Assembly: GCA_038206385.1 (NCBI GenBank)
Contig: JBBRAW010000076.1
Coordinates: 1-17,428, forward strand
Length of the DNA stretch: 17,428 nucleotides
From: JANXSD01 sp038206385
GTDB taxonomy: Bacteria > Bacteroidota > Bacteroidia > AKYH767-A > OLB10
Reading direction: 5' to 3'
A program made the translations under genes and the position numbers. Under the pieces are notes generated by a model. It worked only from the letters and a program-made list of their open reading frames with translations. It did not search any database and had not been told where the DNA came from. Shown here in pieces: positions 8,497 through 16,941 of this stretch (positions are counted from its first letter, which is position 1; each line of letters begins with the position of its first letter).

Positions 8497-9369
8497 TTAA
8501 GAATTGTTTGCGTTTTCTTCAATAAGGAATTTTCTTGCTTTTAAAAGATATCCATTTCCTTTAGTCATTACATGCACTATTAAATGCTCAATACTAATTG
8601 GAGATCCTTCCGATAAATCAGCAATATTAGAATGACGAATTCCATGTCCATCAACTATAATGATTAATCCAGAACCAATAGCTTCTAAACTATCATTACC
8701 ACGAATTATCACTCCTGTATCTTCACCTAATCCAATTCCAATACATGAAGGATTGGAAGCAACAGCTTGTGCTAATCTACCGAATCGTCCACGTTTATCA
8801 AAATGCGAATCTATTATTACATCTTTAATAAAAGCAAGACCCGTAGTAATTTTCACTTCTCCTTTTACGAGAGCACCTGCACTACTACCTTGGTAAATCA
8901 TAGTATTACTCATCGCCATTGCACCAGCAGAAGTACCAGCGATAACTATTTCTTCGTCAATAAATCGTTGATGCAGTGTTGATAAAATTTCAGTGCCACC
9001 AAAAATTGTACTTAAACGAAGTTGATTTCCGCCAGTCATCATAACACCATCACACTCTTGTATGCGCTTAATAAATTCTGGATTTTGAGTATCGGCTCTA
9101 TTCTTAATATGCATAATTTGGATGTTAGTACAACCAATTTTAGTAAATGCATGTAAATAATTTTCACCAACTTCTTCAGGGATACTGGATGCGGTTGTGA
9201 TAACTTCTATATGAGAATTTTTCTGATTCTTCGTCTCATGAGCAATCCTAGAGAGTATCTGTAATTCGAAAAAATTGAGATTATTTTTCTGTTGGAAATT
9301 GGGTTCTGGCTCTGTCCCTTTATCTTCGTTTCCGCCAATCGCGATTAACTTTCCCTTCGGTAATGTCAT
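8497..9369 (-). CDS. cphB: Cyanophycinase (peptidase family S51)
   Basis: This serine exopeptidase degrades cyanophycin to beta-Asp-Arg dipeptides in the cytoplasm. It has 290 aa, close to the ~270 of cyanobacterial CphB, and no signal peptide. The nucleophile elbow is GTSAGA, with Ser147. Relative to the Synechocystis enzyme (numbering from memory: Gln101, Ser132, Asp172, Gln173, His174, Arg178, Arg180, Arg183, Glu201) a constant offset of 15 places Gln116, Ser147, Asp187, His189, Arg193, Arg195, Arg198 and Glu216 at matching sites. Only Gln173 is changed, to Ser188. Catalysis and arginine-side-chain recognition should be kept. The start MTLPKGKLIAIGGNEDKG suits the family. The gene lies 23 bp downstream of a 44-aa ORF on the same strand and diverges from cphA. 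The lack of a signal peptide argues for turnover of internal granules rather than an extracellular CphE-type enzyme. Confidence 0.93.
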   Translation of the reverse strand: MTLPKGKLIAIGGNEDKGTEPEPNFQQKNNLNFFELQILSRIAHETKNQKNSHIEVITTASSIPEEVGENYLHAFTKIGCTNIQIMHIKNRADTQNPEFIKRIQECDGVMMTGGNQLRLSTIFGGTEILSTLHQRFIDEEIVIAGTSAGAMAMSNTMIYQGSSAGALVKGEVKITTGLAFIKDVIIDSHFDKRGRFGRLAQAVASNPSCIGIGLGEDTGVIIRGNDSLEAIGSGLIIIVDGHGIRHSNIADLSEGSPISIEHLIVHVMTKGNGYLLKARKFLIEENANNS

Positions 9370-9392
9370 ATTCTTTTATTAATTCTGCTAAG

Positions 9393-9527
9393 TTAAGGCT
9401 CTGAACCAATGCAAGTCAAGAAATCATTTTTTCCTAATGCTTGGTAGAGTACGAAACTATTTCTATTTTCAGCGTCCACTGGATAAGTTGCTCCGGTTTT
9501 ATCAACAAAAAAAATTGAATAACCCAT
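9393..9527 (-). CDS. Small 44-aa ORF between cphA and cphB
   Basis: An ATG-to-TAA frame on the cphB strand encodes 44 residues, starting MGYSIFFVDKTGATYPVD and ending CIGSEP. It has balanced, protein-like composition and no membrane segment. An in-frame TAG lies just upstream of the ATG. It ends 23 bp before the cphB start, so the two could be cotranscribed. Its ATG is only 14 bp from the divergent cphA ATG, so it occupies nearly the whole 172-bp cphA-cphB gap and any cphA promoter must lie inside it. I recognise no family. It may be a genuine small protein of cyanophycin metabolism or a chance frame. Conservation in related cph loci would decide. Confidence 0.5.
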   Translation of the reverse strand: MGYSIFFVDKTGATYPVDAENRNSFVLYQALGKNDFLTCIGSEP

Positions 9528-9541
9528 TTTAATTATACCCT

Positions 9542-12217
9542 ATGAAGATTCGTGAGATTCGTGCCATGCGTGGCCCCAATTATTGGTCAATTCGTCGTCA
9601 TAAACTTATTGTGATGAAGCTCGACCTCGAGGAAATGGAAGAAAAACCAAGTAATAGTATTGATGGCTTTTCGGAAAGGATGGAAACAATGTTTCCTACC
9701 ATGTATTCACATGAATGCTCTGAGTCACAACCTGGTGGCTTTTTTAAGCGCGTAAAAGATGGTACCTGGATGGGTCATGTTGTAGAACATATAGCCTTAG
9801 AAATTCAAACTCTTGCTGGAATGGATGTTGGTTTTGGCAGAACTCGGTCAGCTTCCGAATACGGAGTTTATAATGTCGTTTTTTCCTACATGGAAGAAAA
9901 AGTAGGTATCTATGCCGCGAAATCTGCCGTTCGAATTACACAATCTTTAGCTGATAACATTCCTTATGACCTCGAAACAGACATTCAACAGATGCGTGAA
10001 ATAAGAGAAGACAATCGCCTTGGACCTAGTACAGGATCGATCGTTGAGGAAGCTCAAGCAAAAGGAATTCCTTGGATTCGCCTAAATCGACATTCTTTAG
10101 TGATGCTTGGCTATGGTGTTAATCAAAAACGAATTCAAGCAACGGTAACAAGTAATACAAGTAGCATTGCTGTAGAAATTGCATGCGATAAAGAAGACAC
10201 AAAAAATTTACTCGAAGCAGCGAATATCCCAGTTCCAAAAGGAAGAATTATTTATGATGAAGATGATTTGAAAGATGCAATTGTATCTATTAATTATCCG
10301 ATCGTGATTAAACCAATAAATGGAAATCACGGACGTGGAGCTACAATCAATATTCGTAATTGGGAAGATGCTGTTGAAGCTTTAGCTGCTGCCAAGAAAA
10401 TTTCGCGATCAGTAATTTGCGAAAAATATATTACTGGATTTGATCATCGCTTGCTGGTTATAAATTACAAATTTGTTGCTGCTGCAAAACGTACTCCTGC
10501 AGCTGTTAAAGGTGACGGTGTTTCATCGATACAAAAATTAATTGATGAAGTAAATAAAGATCCTCGTCGTGGTTATGGTCATGAAAAAGTATTGACATCA
10601 ATTAAAGTGGATGATAATACGACTAATATTCTCGCTGAAAAAAATCTTACACTTGAAAGTATTTTGCCTGTTGGTGAAATTTTATTTTTGAAATCTACTG
10701 CTAATATTTCTACTGGTGGAACAGCAACAGATGTAACTGATTTAGTACATCCACATAATGTATTTATGGCTGAACGCATCGCAAAAATTGTTGGTCTTGA
10801 TATTTGTGGAATTGATATTATGACTGATGATTTAAGTGAACCACTTGCTGATTCTCTAGGTGCAATTCTTGAAGTAAATGCAGCACCAGGATTTAGAATG
10901 CACCTCGCACCAACAGAAGGTTTACCACGTAACGTTGCCGATCCTGTTATTGAAATGTTATTCCCTCCAGGAAGTAGTTATCGAATTCCAATTGTTGCTG
11001 TTACTGGAACGAACGGTAAAACAACTACTACACGATTGCTAGCGCACATGGCAAAAACTGCCGGATATAAAGTTGGATTTACTACTACTGATGGAATTTA
11101 TATTCAAAATATTATGATGCAACGTGGTGATTGTACTGGACCACAAAGTGCAGAATTTGTATTGAAAGATCCTACTGTTGATTTCGCTGTTTTAGAATGT
11201 GCTCGAGGAGGAATTTTACGCGCTGGCTTAGGATTCGGTCAATGTGATATTGGCATAGTAACGAATGTTGCTGCAGATCATTTAGGATTAAAAGATATTA
11301 ATTCACTCGATGATATGGCACGAGTAAAATCAGTAGTTCCAGAAGCAGTACGACCTGGAGGTTATGCGATTTTAAATGCCGATGATGAACTTGTTGCTAA
11401 CATGGCGAAAGGATTACATAGTAATGTTGCTTATTTCAGTATGGATGAAAAAAATCCATTGATTCGTGAACATTGTGATAAAGGTGGATTGGCTGCTATT
11501 GCAGAAAATGGCTACATCACAATTTGCAAAGGAAATTGGAAAATTAGGGTTGATAAGATTGTCAATATTCCTCTTACTTTTAGAGGGAAAGCAGTATTCA
11601 TGATTCAAAATATTTTACCGGCAGTTCTTACTGGATTTATTCGCAATTTTGAAATGGAAGATATTCGTCTTGCCTTAGAAACATTTATTCCTTCTCCAGT
11701 TCAAACTCCAGGAAGAATGAACATGTTTGAATTCAAGAAATTTACTGTTATGGTTGACTACGCACATAACCCAGCCGGTTTCCAAGCTATAGGACGATTC
11801 CTTGAAAAGATTGAAGCCAAACCAAAGATGGGAATCATTGCGGGAGTAGGTGATCGACGTGATGAAGATATTATTTTGTTAGGAACTTTAGCTGCAAAAA
11901 TGTTTGATGAAGTAGTTGTTCGTCAGGACAGAAATTTAAGAGGAAGAAGTGAGAGTGAAATCATCGACCTCATGCTTAAAGGAATTTACAGTGTAGATCC
12001 AAGTAAAAAAGTTACTGTTATTCCTAGTGAACCAGAAGCCATTGACTATGCATTTAAAAATGCTAAAAAGGGTGCATTTATCTGTATCTGTAGTGATGTT
12101 GTTCCTGATGCACTTGAGCAAGTAATGCGCTATAAAGATGACGAAGATAAATTCGAAATTACAGCTGATGATATTCCTAATTTACAAGAAAATAGAAGTG
12201 CTGAAAAACAAAGCTAA
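9542..12217 (+). CDS. cphA: Cyanophycin synthetase
   Basis: This enzyme polymerises L-Asp and L-Arg with ATP into multi-L-arginyl-poly-L-aspartate granules. It has 891 aa, near the ~875 of cyanobacterial CphA. An N-terminal domain (1-~210) carries HVVEH at 79-83. An ATP-grasp domain (~215-475) has the glycine-rich loop NGNHGRG (260-266) and metal-binding EVNAAPG (444-450), and adds Asp to the backbone. A Mur-ligase-like domain (~483-891) has the P-loop GTNGKTTTT (489-497) and DYAHNPAG (739-746), and adds Arg to the Asp side chain. All three parts are complete. The HxxEH motif matches the inverted-zincin-type site reported in some CphA1 enzymes to cut cyanophycin into primers, so this enzyme may not need an added primer (inference). 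The short acidic/polar C-terminal tail (~865-891) is not needed for any motif. ATG 9542 fits the conserved N-terminus (KIREIRAMRGPNYWS). It diverges from cphB and is closed by a terminator at 12268. Confidence 0.96.
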   Translation: MKIREIRAMRGPNYWSIRRHKLIVMKLDLEEMEEKPSNSIDGFSERMETMFPTMYSHECSESQPGGFFKRVKDGTWMGHVVEHIALEIQTLAGMDVGFGRTRSASEYGVYNVVFSYMEEKVGIYAAKSAVRITQSLADNIPYDLETDIQQMREIREDNRLGPSTGSIVEEAQAKGIPWIRLNRHSLVMLGYGVNQKRIQATVTSNTSSIAVEIACDKEDTKNLLEAANIPVPKGRIIYDEDDLKDAIVSINYPIVIKPINGNHGRGATINIRNWEDAVEALAAAKKISRSVICEKYITGFDHRLLVINYKFVAAAKRTPAAVKGDGVSSIQKLIDEVNKDPRRGYGHEKVLTSIKVDDNTTNILAEKNLTLESILPVGEILFLKSTANISTGGTATDVTDLVHPHNVFMAERIAKIVGLDICGIDIMTDDLSEPLADSLGAILEVNAAPGFRMHLAPTEGLPRNVADPVIEMLFPPGSSYRIPIVAVTGTNGKTTTTRLLAHMAKTAGYKVGFTTTDGIYIQNIMMQRGDCTGPQSAEFVLKDPTVDFAVLECARGGILRAGLGFGQCDIGIVTNVAADHLGLKDINSLDDMARVKSVVPEAVRPGGYAILNADDELVANMAKGLHSNVAYFSMDEKNPLIREHCDKGGLAAIAENGYITICKGNWKIRVDKIVNIPLTFRGKAVFMIQNILPAVLTGFIRNFEMEDIRLALETFIPSPVQTPGRMNMFEFKKFTVMVDYAHNPAGFQAIGRFLEKIEAKPKMGIIAGVGDRRDEDIILLGTLAAKMFDEVVVRQDRNLRGRSESEIIDLMLKGIYSVDPSKKVTVIPSEPEAIDYAFKNAKKGAFICICSDVVPDALEQVMRYKDDEDKFEITADDIPNLQENRSAEKQS

Positions 12218-12267
12218 TTTTAATGATCAATAGATTTATTCAAGTGAGTAAATTATTGATAAGATCT

Positions 12268-12300
12268 AAAAAGTCTCGACAGTGTCGAGACTTTTTTTTA
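12268..12300. terminator. Intrinsic terminator after cphA
   Basis: A perfect 10-bp stem AAGTCTCGAC/GTCGAGACTT (12271-12280 with 12284-12293) has a 3-nt loop, preceded by an A run and followed by a T run of about eight. It lies about 50 bp after the cphA stop. It separates cphA from the DUF5916 gene. The A/T-flanked symmetry would let it work on either strand. Confidence 0.9.
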
Positions 12301-12489
12301 TTGAATCAGGTTTTCACACCACTATTAATTACAAATTTTTAATGTTGAGTAATAGATTTTTTTTTCGTCGTAAAATAGTTGTCTATCGTCGATGAAAAAC
12401 AATATTTTGTATGGGAAAATAATTTTATTAAATATATGTTAATGAGCTAGGAATTATTATTTGTTACTATATATTTGTATAGACAGATA

Positions 12490-14943
12490 ATGAGCAAATT
12501 CTTACTATATTTTTTATTATTCTTTACATCATTTGCATATTCTGCGGATACCACCAAAGTATGCACTGCGACGAAAGTAACTATTGCTCCTAAAATTAAT
12601 GGTAATCTTGATGACATTGTATGGCAACAAGGAATTCCTGTTGGGAATTTCACACAACGTAGTCCTTTTGATAACCAGCCAGAATCGCAGCATACTGAAG
12701 TGAAAATTATTTATACGGATTATGCTATTTACATTGGAGCTGAAATGCACGATACTTCACCCGATAGTATCTTGCAACAGCTAGGAAAACGTGATCAAAA
12801 TGATTTAAATGCTGATCGTTTTTTTTTCAAAATTGACACCTATCATAATGAACAAGATGCATTTCAATTTGGTGTTTCTGCATCTGGAATTCAATTTGAT
12901 TCTAAATTTAGCGATAATACTTTTGATGCGGTTTGGACTAGTTCAGTTAGCGTTACAAAAAACGGATGGACAGTAGAAATGGAAATTCCATATTCAGCAA
13001 TTCGTTTTCCAAAAAAGGAAATACAAGAATGGGGTTTGCAATTCAATAGAGAAATACGTCGTAATAGAGAATTTGATCTTTGGTCGTACGTGCCAAAAAC
13101 AGCAGCTAATCCTCAAAGTTACTGGGGAACATTAGTGGGTATTTCTAATGTTGAAACACCAGTTCGTCTTACGCTTATTCCATACGTTGGTGCTTCGTAT
13201 GAACATGCTCCAGATTATGATGATACGGGAAATTATAAATATAGTAATAGCACATCCTATAATTATGGAGCAGATATCAAATATGGAATTGATGACCGTT
13301 TTACACTCGATATGTCGTTGCTACCTGACTTTGGACAAGTACAATCTGATAAGACAGTAAAGAATTTAAGTTACCAGGAAACGATCTACGATGAGAATCG
13401 TCCATTCTTTAAAGAAGGAATTGATTTATTTAGCAAAGGAAATTTATTCTACTCAAGAAGAATTGGCAAAACACCATCAAACTATTATTCAGTTTACGAC
13501 AATATAAAAGACGGTGAAATAGTAGAAGAAAATCCCAATAAAGTAAAACTAATTAATGCTACAAAAATATCTGGAAGAACAGATCGTGGATTAGGTCTAG
13601 GATTTTTTAATGCACTTACAAATAATGCTTATGCAAAAATAAAATCACAAGATGGAAGTACAAGAAAAATTTTAACTGAACCTCTTACAAATTATAATAT
13701 CCTTGTGTTAGATCAACAATTTAAAAACAACTCAGACATATATCTTATAAATACCAGCACTTTACGTTCTGGAGAATTTACCAATGCGAATGTTACTGGT
13801 GCAGGAGTTAAAATAAGTAATAGAAAAAGTACTTATGATATAAAAAGTGAAGGTTTTATTAGCCAGAATTATTTCAAAAAAATAGAAAATTATCAATATA
13901 ATTCGAATCAATTAATAGGTTATAAATATCTACTTGGCGTTGATAAACTTGGTGGAAATTTCAATTATGGAATCAGTAGAACTGTTCGAGATACGAATTA
14001 TAGAAGTACTGATTTAGGATATTATGAGAATGTTGGACAGAATGAGAATAATGGATATTTCGATTTCAATTTATATAATCCGTGGGGATTTATTCGTGAA
14101 TCCTTTAACAATGTTCAAATTAATTATTCTACTGATTTTAAAACAGGAAAAGTTGGTTATAATGAAATAAGATTCAATTTATTTATAAATACATTAAGTT
14201 ATAATGGGTTCTTTTTGAATGGAGGAATTCAACCAATTAGACCTTATGATTATTATGAATCGAGAACTCCAGACAGAGTTTTTCATGGATACAATTACTT
14301 TTATCTTAATGGTGGTATAAGTTCAGACTATAGAAAATCATTAGCGATTGATTACAGTTTTCAAGTTTCAAATTTCTTGAATCGCTTTAAAGGGGAAGGT
14401 TATAAAAACGCAATTAGCCTTAGAGTACGACCATCAGACAAATTATTTATAATCTATAACTTCATTAGTGATTTTGATCCTTATAATTTAGGATATGCAA
14501 ACACTGCTTCTGACGGTACGATAATTTTTGGTACCAGAAAAATTGATACTTGGGTTAATGAAGTAAATTGCAATTTCATCTTTACAAAAGATATGAGCAT
14601 TTCTTTAATTGGTCGTCATTATTGGAATACAGGTAAATATAGAAGCTACTATTCACTTTTAGCTGATGGTGAACTAACAGAAAATAGCACGTATAATCAA
14701 AATAATGATTTTAATTTTAATGCATTCAATATAGATTTTGTTTATGAATGGAGATTTTCTCCAGGAAGTATTTTGAATTTCATTTATAAAAACGGTATTC
14801 AAAACGAATCTGAACTTAACACTTTAGATTATGGTAAAAATTTTCATAATGTTTTTCAATCTCCACAAACAAATACTTTCGCGGTGAAGCTTCTTTATTA
14901 TTTAGATTATCAAAAAATTCATACTAAGAAAAATAATCTATAA
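12490..14943 (+). CDS. DUF5916 outer-membrane beta-barrel protein with CBM9-like N-terminal domain
   Basis: The protein has 817 aa, with a signal peptide (1-18, cut near AYSA). A CBM9/DOMON-like sugar-binding-type domain follows (about 30-205, with INGNLDDIVW at 36-45 and a GWTVEMEIPYSAIRF stretch). The rest is a DUF5916 region (about 215-817) with the family hallmark DFGQVQSDKTV (from about 280), RPFFKEGIDLF and LFYSRRIG, then many alternating aromatic/polar beta strands typical of an outer-membrane barrel. Length matches the family (about 800-870). The family is common in Bacteroidota. Its exact role is not established, and hydrolase names given to it are not supported by any motif I see. 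The frame can be extended to a TTG at 12475, but the ATG at 12490 starts directly at the signal peptide and is preferred. A TATATTTG box lies at 12470-12477, which would leave only a ~9-nt leader. It is probably cotranscribed with the next gene (52-bp gap). Confidence 0.88.
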   Translation: MSKFLLYFLLFFTSFAYSADTTKVCTATKVTIAPKINGNLDDIVWQQGIPVGNFTQRSPFDNQPESQHTEVKIIYTDYAIYIGAEMHDTSPDSILQQLGKRDQNDLNADRFFFKIDTYHNEQDAFQFGVSASGIQFDSKFSDNTFDAVWTSSVSVTKNGWTVEMEIPYSAIRFPKKEIQEWGLQFNREIRRNREFDLWSYVPKTAANPQSYWGTLVGISNVETPVRLTLIPYVGASYEHAPDYDDTGNYKYSNSTSYNYGADIKYGIDDRFTLDMSLLPDFGQVQSDKTVKNLSYQETIYDENRPFFKEGIDLFSKGNLFYSRRIGKTPSNYYSVYDNIKDGEIVEENPNKVKLINATKISGRTDRGLGLGFFNALTNNAYAKIKSQDGSTRKILTEPLTNYNILVLDQQFKNNSDIYLINTSTLRSGEFTNANVTGAGVKISNRKSTYDIKSEGFISQNYFKKIENYQYNSNQLIGYKYLLGVDKLGGNFNYGISRTVRDTNYRSTDLGYYENVGQNENNGYFDFNLYNPWGFIRESFNNVQINYSTDFKTGKVGYNEIRFNLFINTLSYNGFFLNGGIQPIRPYDYYESRTPDRVFHGYNYFYLNGGISSDYRKSLAIDYSFQVSNFLNRFKGEGYKNAISLRVRPSDKLFIIYNFISDFDPYNLGYANTASDGTIIFGTRKIDTWVNEVNCNFIFTKDMSISLIGRHYWNTGKYRSYYSLLADGELTENSTYNQNNDFNFNAFNIDFVYEWRFSPGSILNFIYKNGIQNESELNTLDYGKNFHNVFQSPQTNTFAVKLLYYLDYQKIHTKKNNL

Positions 14944-14995
14944 TTATATCTGTTATATCTTTCTATTGCAATAAATAAAATTCGAGTCAATAATT

Positions 14996-15871
14996 ATGAA
15001 AAAAATATTACTATTATTTACTTTCATTTTGTTTCAACAAACAATTATTGCCCAGCGAAATGGTGTATTTTTATTAAAAGGAAATGTAGATTTTAAGCTC
15101 AGTTATAACACTTGCATCTATGATAAAGTTTATGATGATGATGGTGAAAAAAAATCTATTGCTAAAACGCAAAGCTCAATAAGTAGTCTTGAAATTAGAG
15201 GTGGTTTAACTAATAAAATTAATGCAATAATAGATTTGCCATATATAATTAATAAAGTAAATGGTACACCAACAAATCCATCATCAAAAAGTATTTCTAC
15301 TATCTATTCCTCTACAGGAGATTTAGATTTAGGCATTGAATATTTATTTATCAATAATGATCCCTTAAAAATAATAATAGGTCTTCATCAAAGTATTGGT
15401 ACTGGGAATAACAACCAGCAAATAGGTTTGAATACTGGTTACAAAGATTATCATGAGCAACTAAAAATAAAATTGGCATTTGAACCATCTACTAAGTGGA
15501 ATTTTATTTCCTATGTAGGATTCACTAATCATAATTTGGGCTATGGCGATGAAATATCAGGAAAGGTTGAATTAAATATTATTGCATTAAAAAATCTTTG
15601 GTTTAATGTTCGCGTGGAAGGAATTCAACCATTAGAGAATGGTGATAAAATCAACAAACCTTTTGCAAATGGCAAACAAATTTCGGATGGATTATTCTAT
15701 GGATTATATGGTCAAAATAGGGGTTATTTGAAGTTTAGTCCTGAGTTACATTATGAGTTCACAAAAAATTGGGGAACTTTTATATCAATAAAAAAAATTT
15801 TCATCGGACAAGAATATCAATCAGGAATTACTTATGAATTTGGTTTGCATTATCAACTTGTACCAAATTAA
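14996..15871 (+). CDS. Secreted outer-membrane beta-barrel-like protein, unknown function
   Basis: The protein has 291 aa with a clean signal peptide (1-19, cut before Gln20). The mature chain is made of short amphipathic strands with frequent Gly/aromatic residues and ends in a barrel-like strand pair (YQSGITYEFGLHYQL). This is the pattern of small outer-membrane barrels such as transporter-like (MetA-pathway-type) proteins. No catalytic motif is visible. The gene starts 52 bp after the DUF5916 gene in the same direction with no terminator between, so an operon of two envelope proteins is likely. An alternative reading as a periplasmic beta-rich protein cannot be excluded. Confidence 0.75.
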   Translation: MKKILLLFTFILFQQTIIAQRNGVFLLKGNVDFKLSYNTCIYDKVYDDDGEKKSIAKTQSSISSLEIRGGLTNKINAIIDLPYIINKVNGTPTNPSSKSISTIYSSTGDLDLGIEYLFINNDPLKIIIGLHQSIGTGNNNQQIGLNTGYKDYHEQLKIKLAFEPSTKWNFISYVGFTNHNLGYGDEISGKVELNIIALKNLWFNVRVEGIQPLENGDKINKPFANGKQISDGLFYGLYGQNRGYLKFSPELHYEFTKNWGTFISIKKIFIGQEYQSGITYEFGLHYQLVPN

Positions 15872-15902
15872 TTATAAGTGAATTTAATTTATTAATAATT
15901 CT

Positions 15903-16046
15903 TTATATTCTGGGTAAAATAAAAAACATAAAGATCATAAATGTAAAATATACCAAAAGTACAGAGAAACAAAATCTTTCGAAGTTATTAAAACTATAGC
16001 CCTCGTATCGCTTAAGCAATTGCACCATTGATTTTTGTTGTTTCAT
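15903..16046 (-). CDS. Small 47-aa single-pass membrane protein, hypothetical
   Basis: An ATG-to-TAA frame gives 47 residues. The N-terminus is basic and polar (MKQQKSMVQLLKRYEGYSF), followed by one strongly hydrophobic segment (about 26-44) and a PRI ending. This fits a small inner-membrane protein with a cytoplasmic N-terminus. It lies 110 bp downstream of the 133-aa membrane protein gene on the same strand and could be cotranscribed. The end is 31 bp from the convergent barrel gene. I recognise no family. Its coding status rests on composition and topology only. Confidence 0.45.
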   Translation of the reverse strand: MKQQKSMVQLLKRYEGYSFNNFERFCFSVLLVYFTFMIFMFFILPRI

Positions 16047-16156
16047 TATGAATAAAGATTATAACATAAAGTTAATCTTTTCGTATTATTAATAGTTAAT
16101 AAGATAATAAATATTGCTAATTTTTTTACAATTATAGCGAATTCTTTTTGTTAATA

Positions 16157-16558
16157 TCAATACGAATTCAATACAAATTTGAAGCTAACAAAGGCTACAG
16201 AAATAATCAATATTGTTATAAATAAGTGAACAATATTTCCAGGTTGTTGTAACCAATGACGTTTAAATATCCACAATAGTTTTTGCTGTTGCAACCATGT
16301 TAAACGTGCTAAATATTCTCTTTGAGTTGTCTTGTATGATGACTCCGTAATAATTCTATTAATAACACGTTTAAACCTTTTATTTTCTCTTTCGCAAGTA
16401 ATTTCAAAATGGGTATCATCGAAATAAAATGATCTTCCAATTTCTTCAATAGGCAATGTGCCGAGTTTCTTGATTTGCTTCCCATCTAGCACTAATTGTC
16501 CACCATATTCGAAGTACTTCCCTTTGTCGAGGTAATAGAACTTAGTTTTTATTTTCAT
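16157..16558 (-). CDS. Hypothetical protein with C-terminal membrane anchor
   Basis: The protein has 133 aa and no signal peptide. A basic, probably beta-strand-rich soluble part (1-~70) is followed by a basic helix with many Gln/Leu/Arg/Lys (about 75-105). One hydrophobic segment (109-130) ends almost at the C-terminus, like a tail anchor. The soluble part would face the cytoplasm. No family is recognised. It ends with TGA, followed one codon later by TAA. It is followed on the same strand by the 47-aa membrane ORF, and the pair could form a small operon. No start other than ATG 16558 is better supported. Confidence 0.65.
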   Translation of the reverse strand: MKIKTKFYYLDKGKYFEYGGQLVLDGKQIKKLGTLPIEEIGRSFYFDDTHFEITCERENKRFKRVINRIITESSYKTTQREYLARLTWLQQQKLLWIFKRHWLQQPGNIVHLFITILIISVAFVSFKFVLNSY

Positions 16559-16941
16559 TTTACAGCCATGTTTAGATGTAGCTATCCTCTTTGAGGAATC
16601 AATTAATTAGAATGTTTTGGGGCTGAAAGTTGTAAACTAGGAAGTAAAAAGTCCGTAATCACGAGTGTAATATAGTTTGATACTGCAACATTTACAACAT
16701 CTTTCTTTAATAAATCCAAAATATTAACCGTAATATACAAGTGGTTCTAATAAAATCGAAAAATGTTTAAATTTATACCCTCAAAAGGTCAATTTAAATA
16801 CTAAAAAGATAAACTCAATTGAAAAAAATAGTTGAGAATCCGTTTTGACATAATTTAAACAATTTATACCTCATAAACTGTTGAAAGATTCATGATTACA
16901 ACAGGGAAGATTATTAAATTTGCCTAGCAAAATAAAAAAAT
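16559..16941. other. 383-bp AT-rich divergent intergenic region
   Basis: It separates the divergent 133-aa protein and the DUF4369 gene. It contains a weak CTCAA/TTGAG inverted repeat near 16813-16836 and a TAnnTTTG box near its right end (listed separately). No ORF or RNA gene is recognised. Confidence 0.4.
16915..16922 (+). promoter_or_regulatory. Candidate -7 element (TAAATTTG) of the DUF4369 gene
   Basis: TAAATTTG is an exact match to the Bacteroidota -7 consensus TAnnTTTG, 20 bp upstream of the ATG at 16942. It would give a leader of about 15 nt. No TTG/TTTG -33 element is present at the usual 17-23 bp distance, so the match may be chance in AT-rich DNA. Confidence 0.3.

Noticed and set aside
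12470..12477. TATATTTG before the DUF5916 gene
   Set aside because: Exact -7 match but no -33 element at proper spacing and only a ~9-nt leader; likely chance in AT-rich DNA, so noted only within the gene entry.
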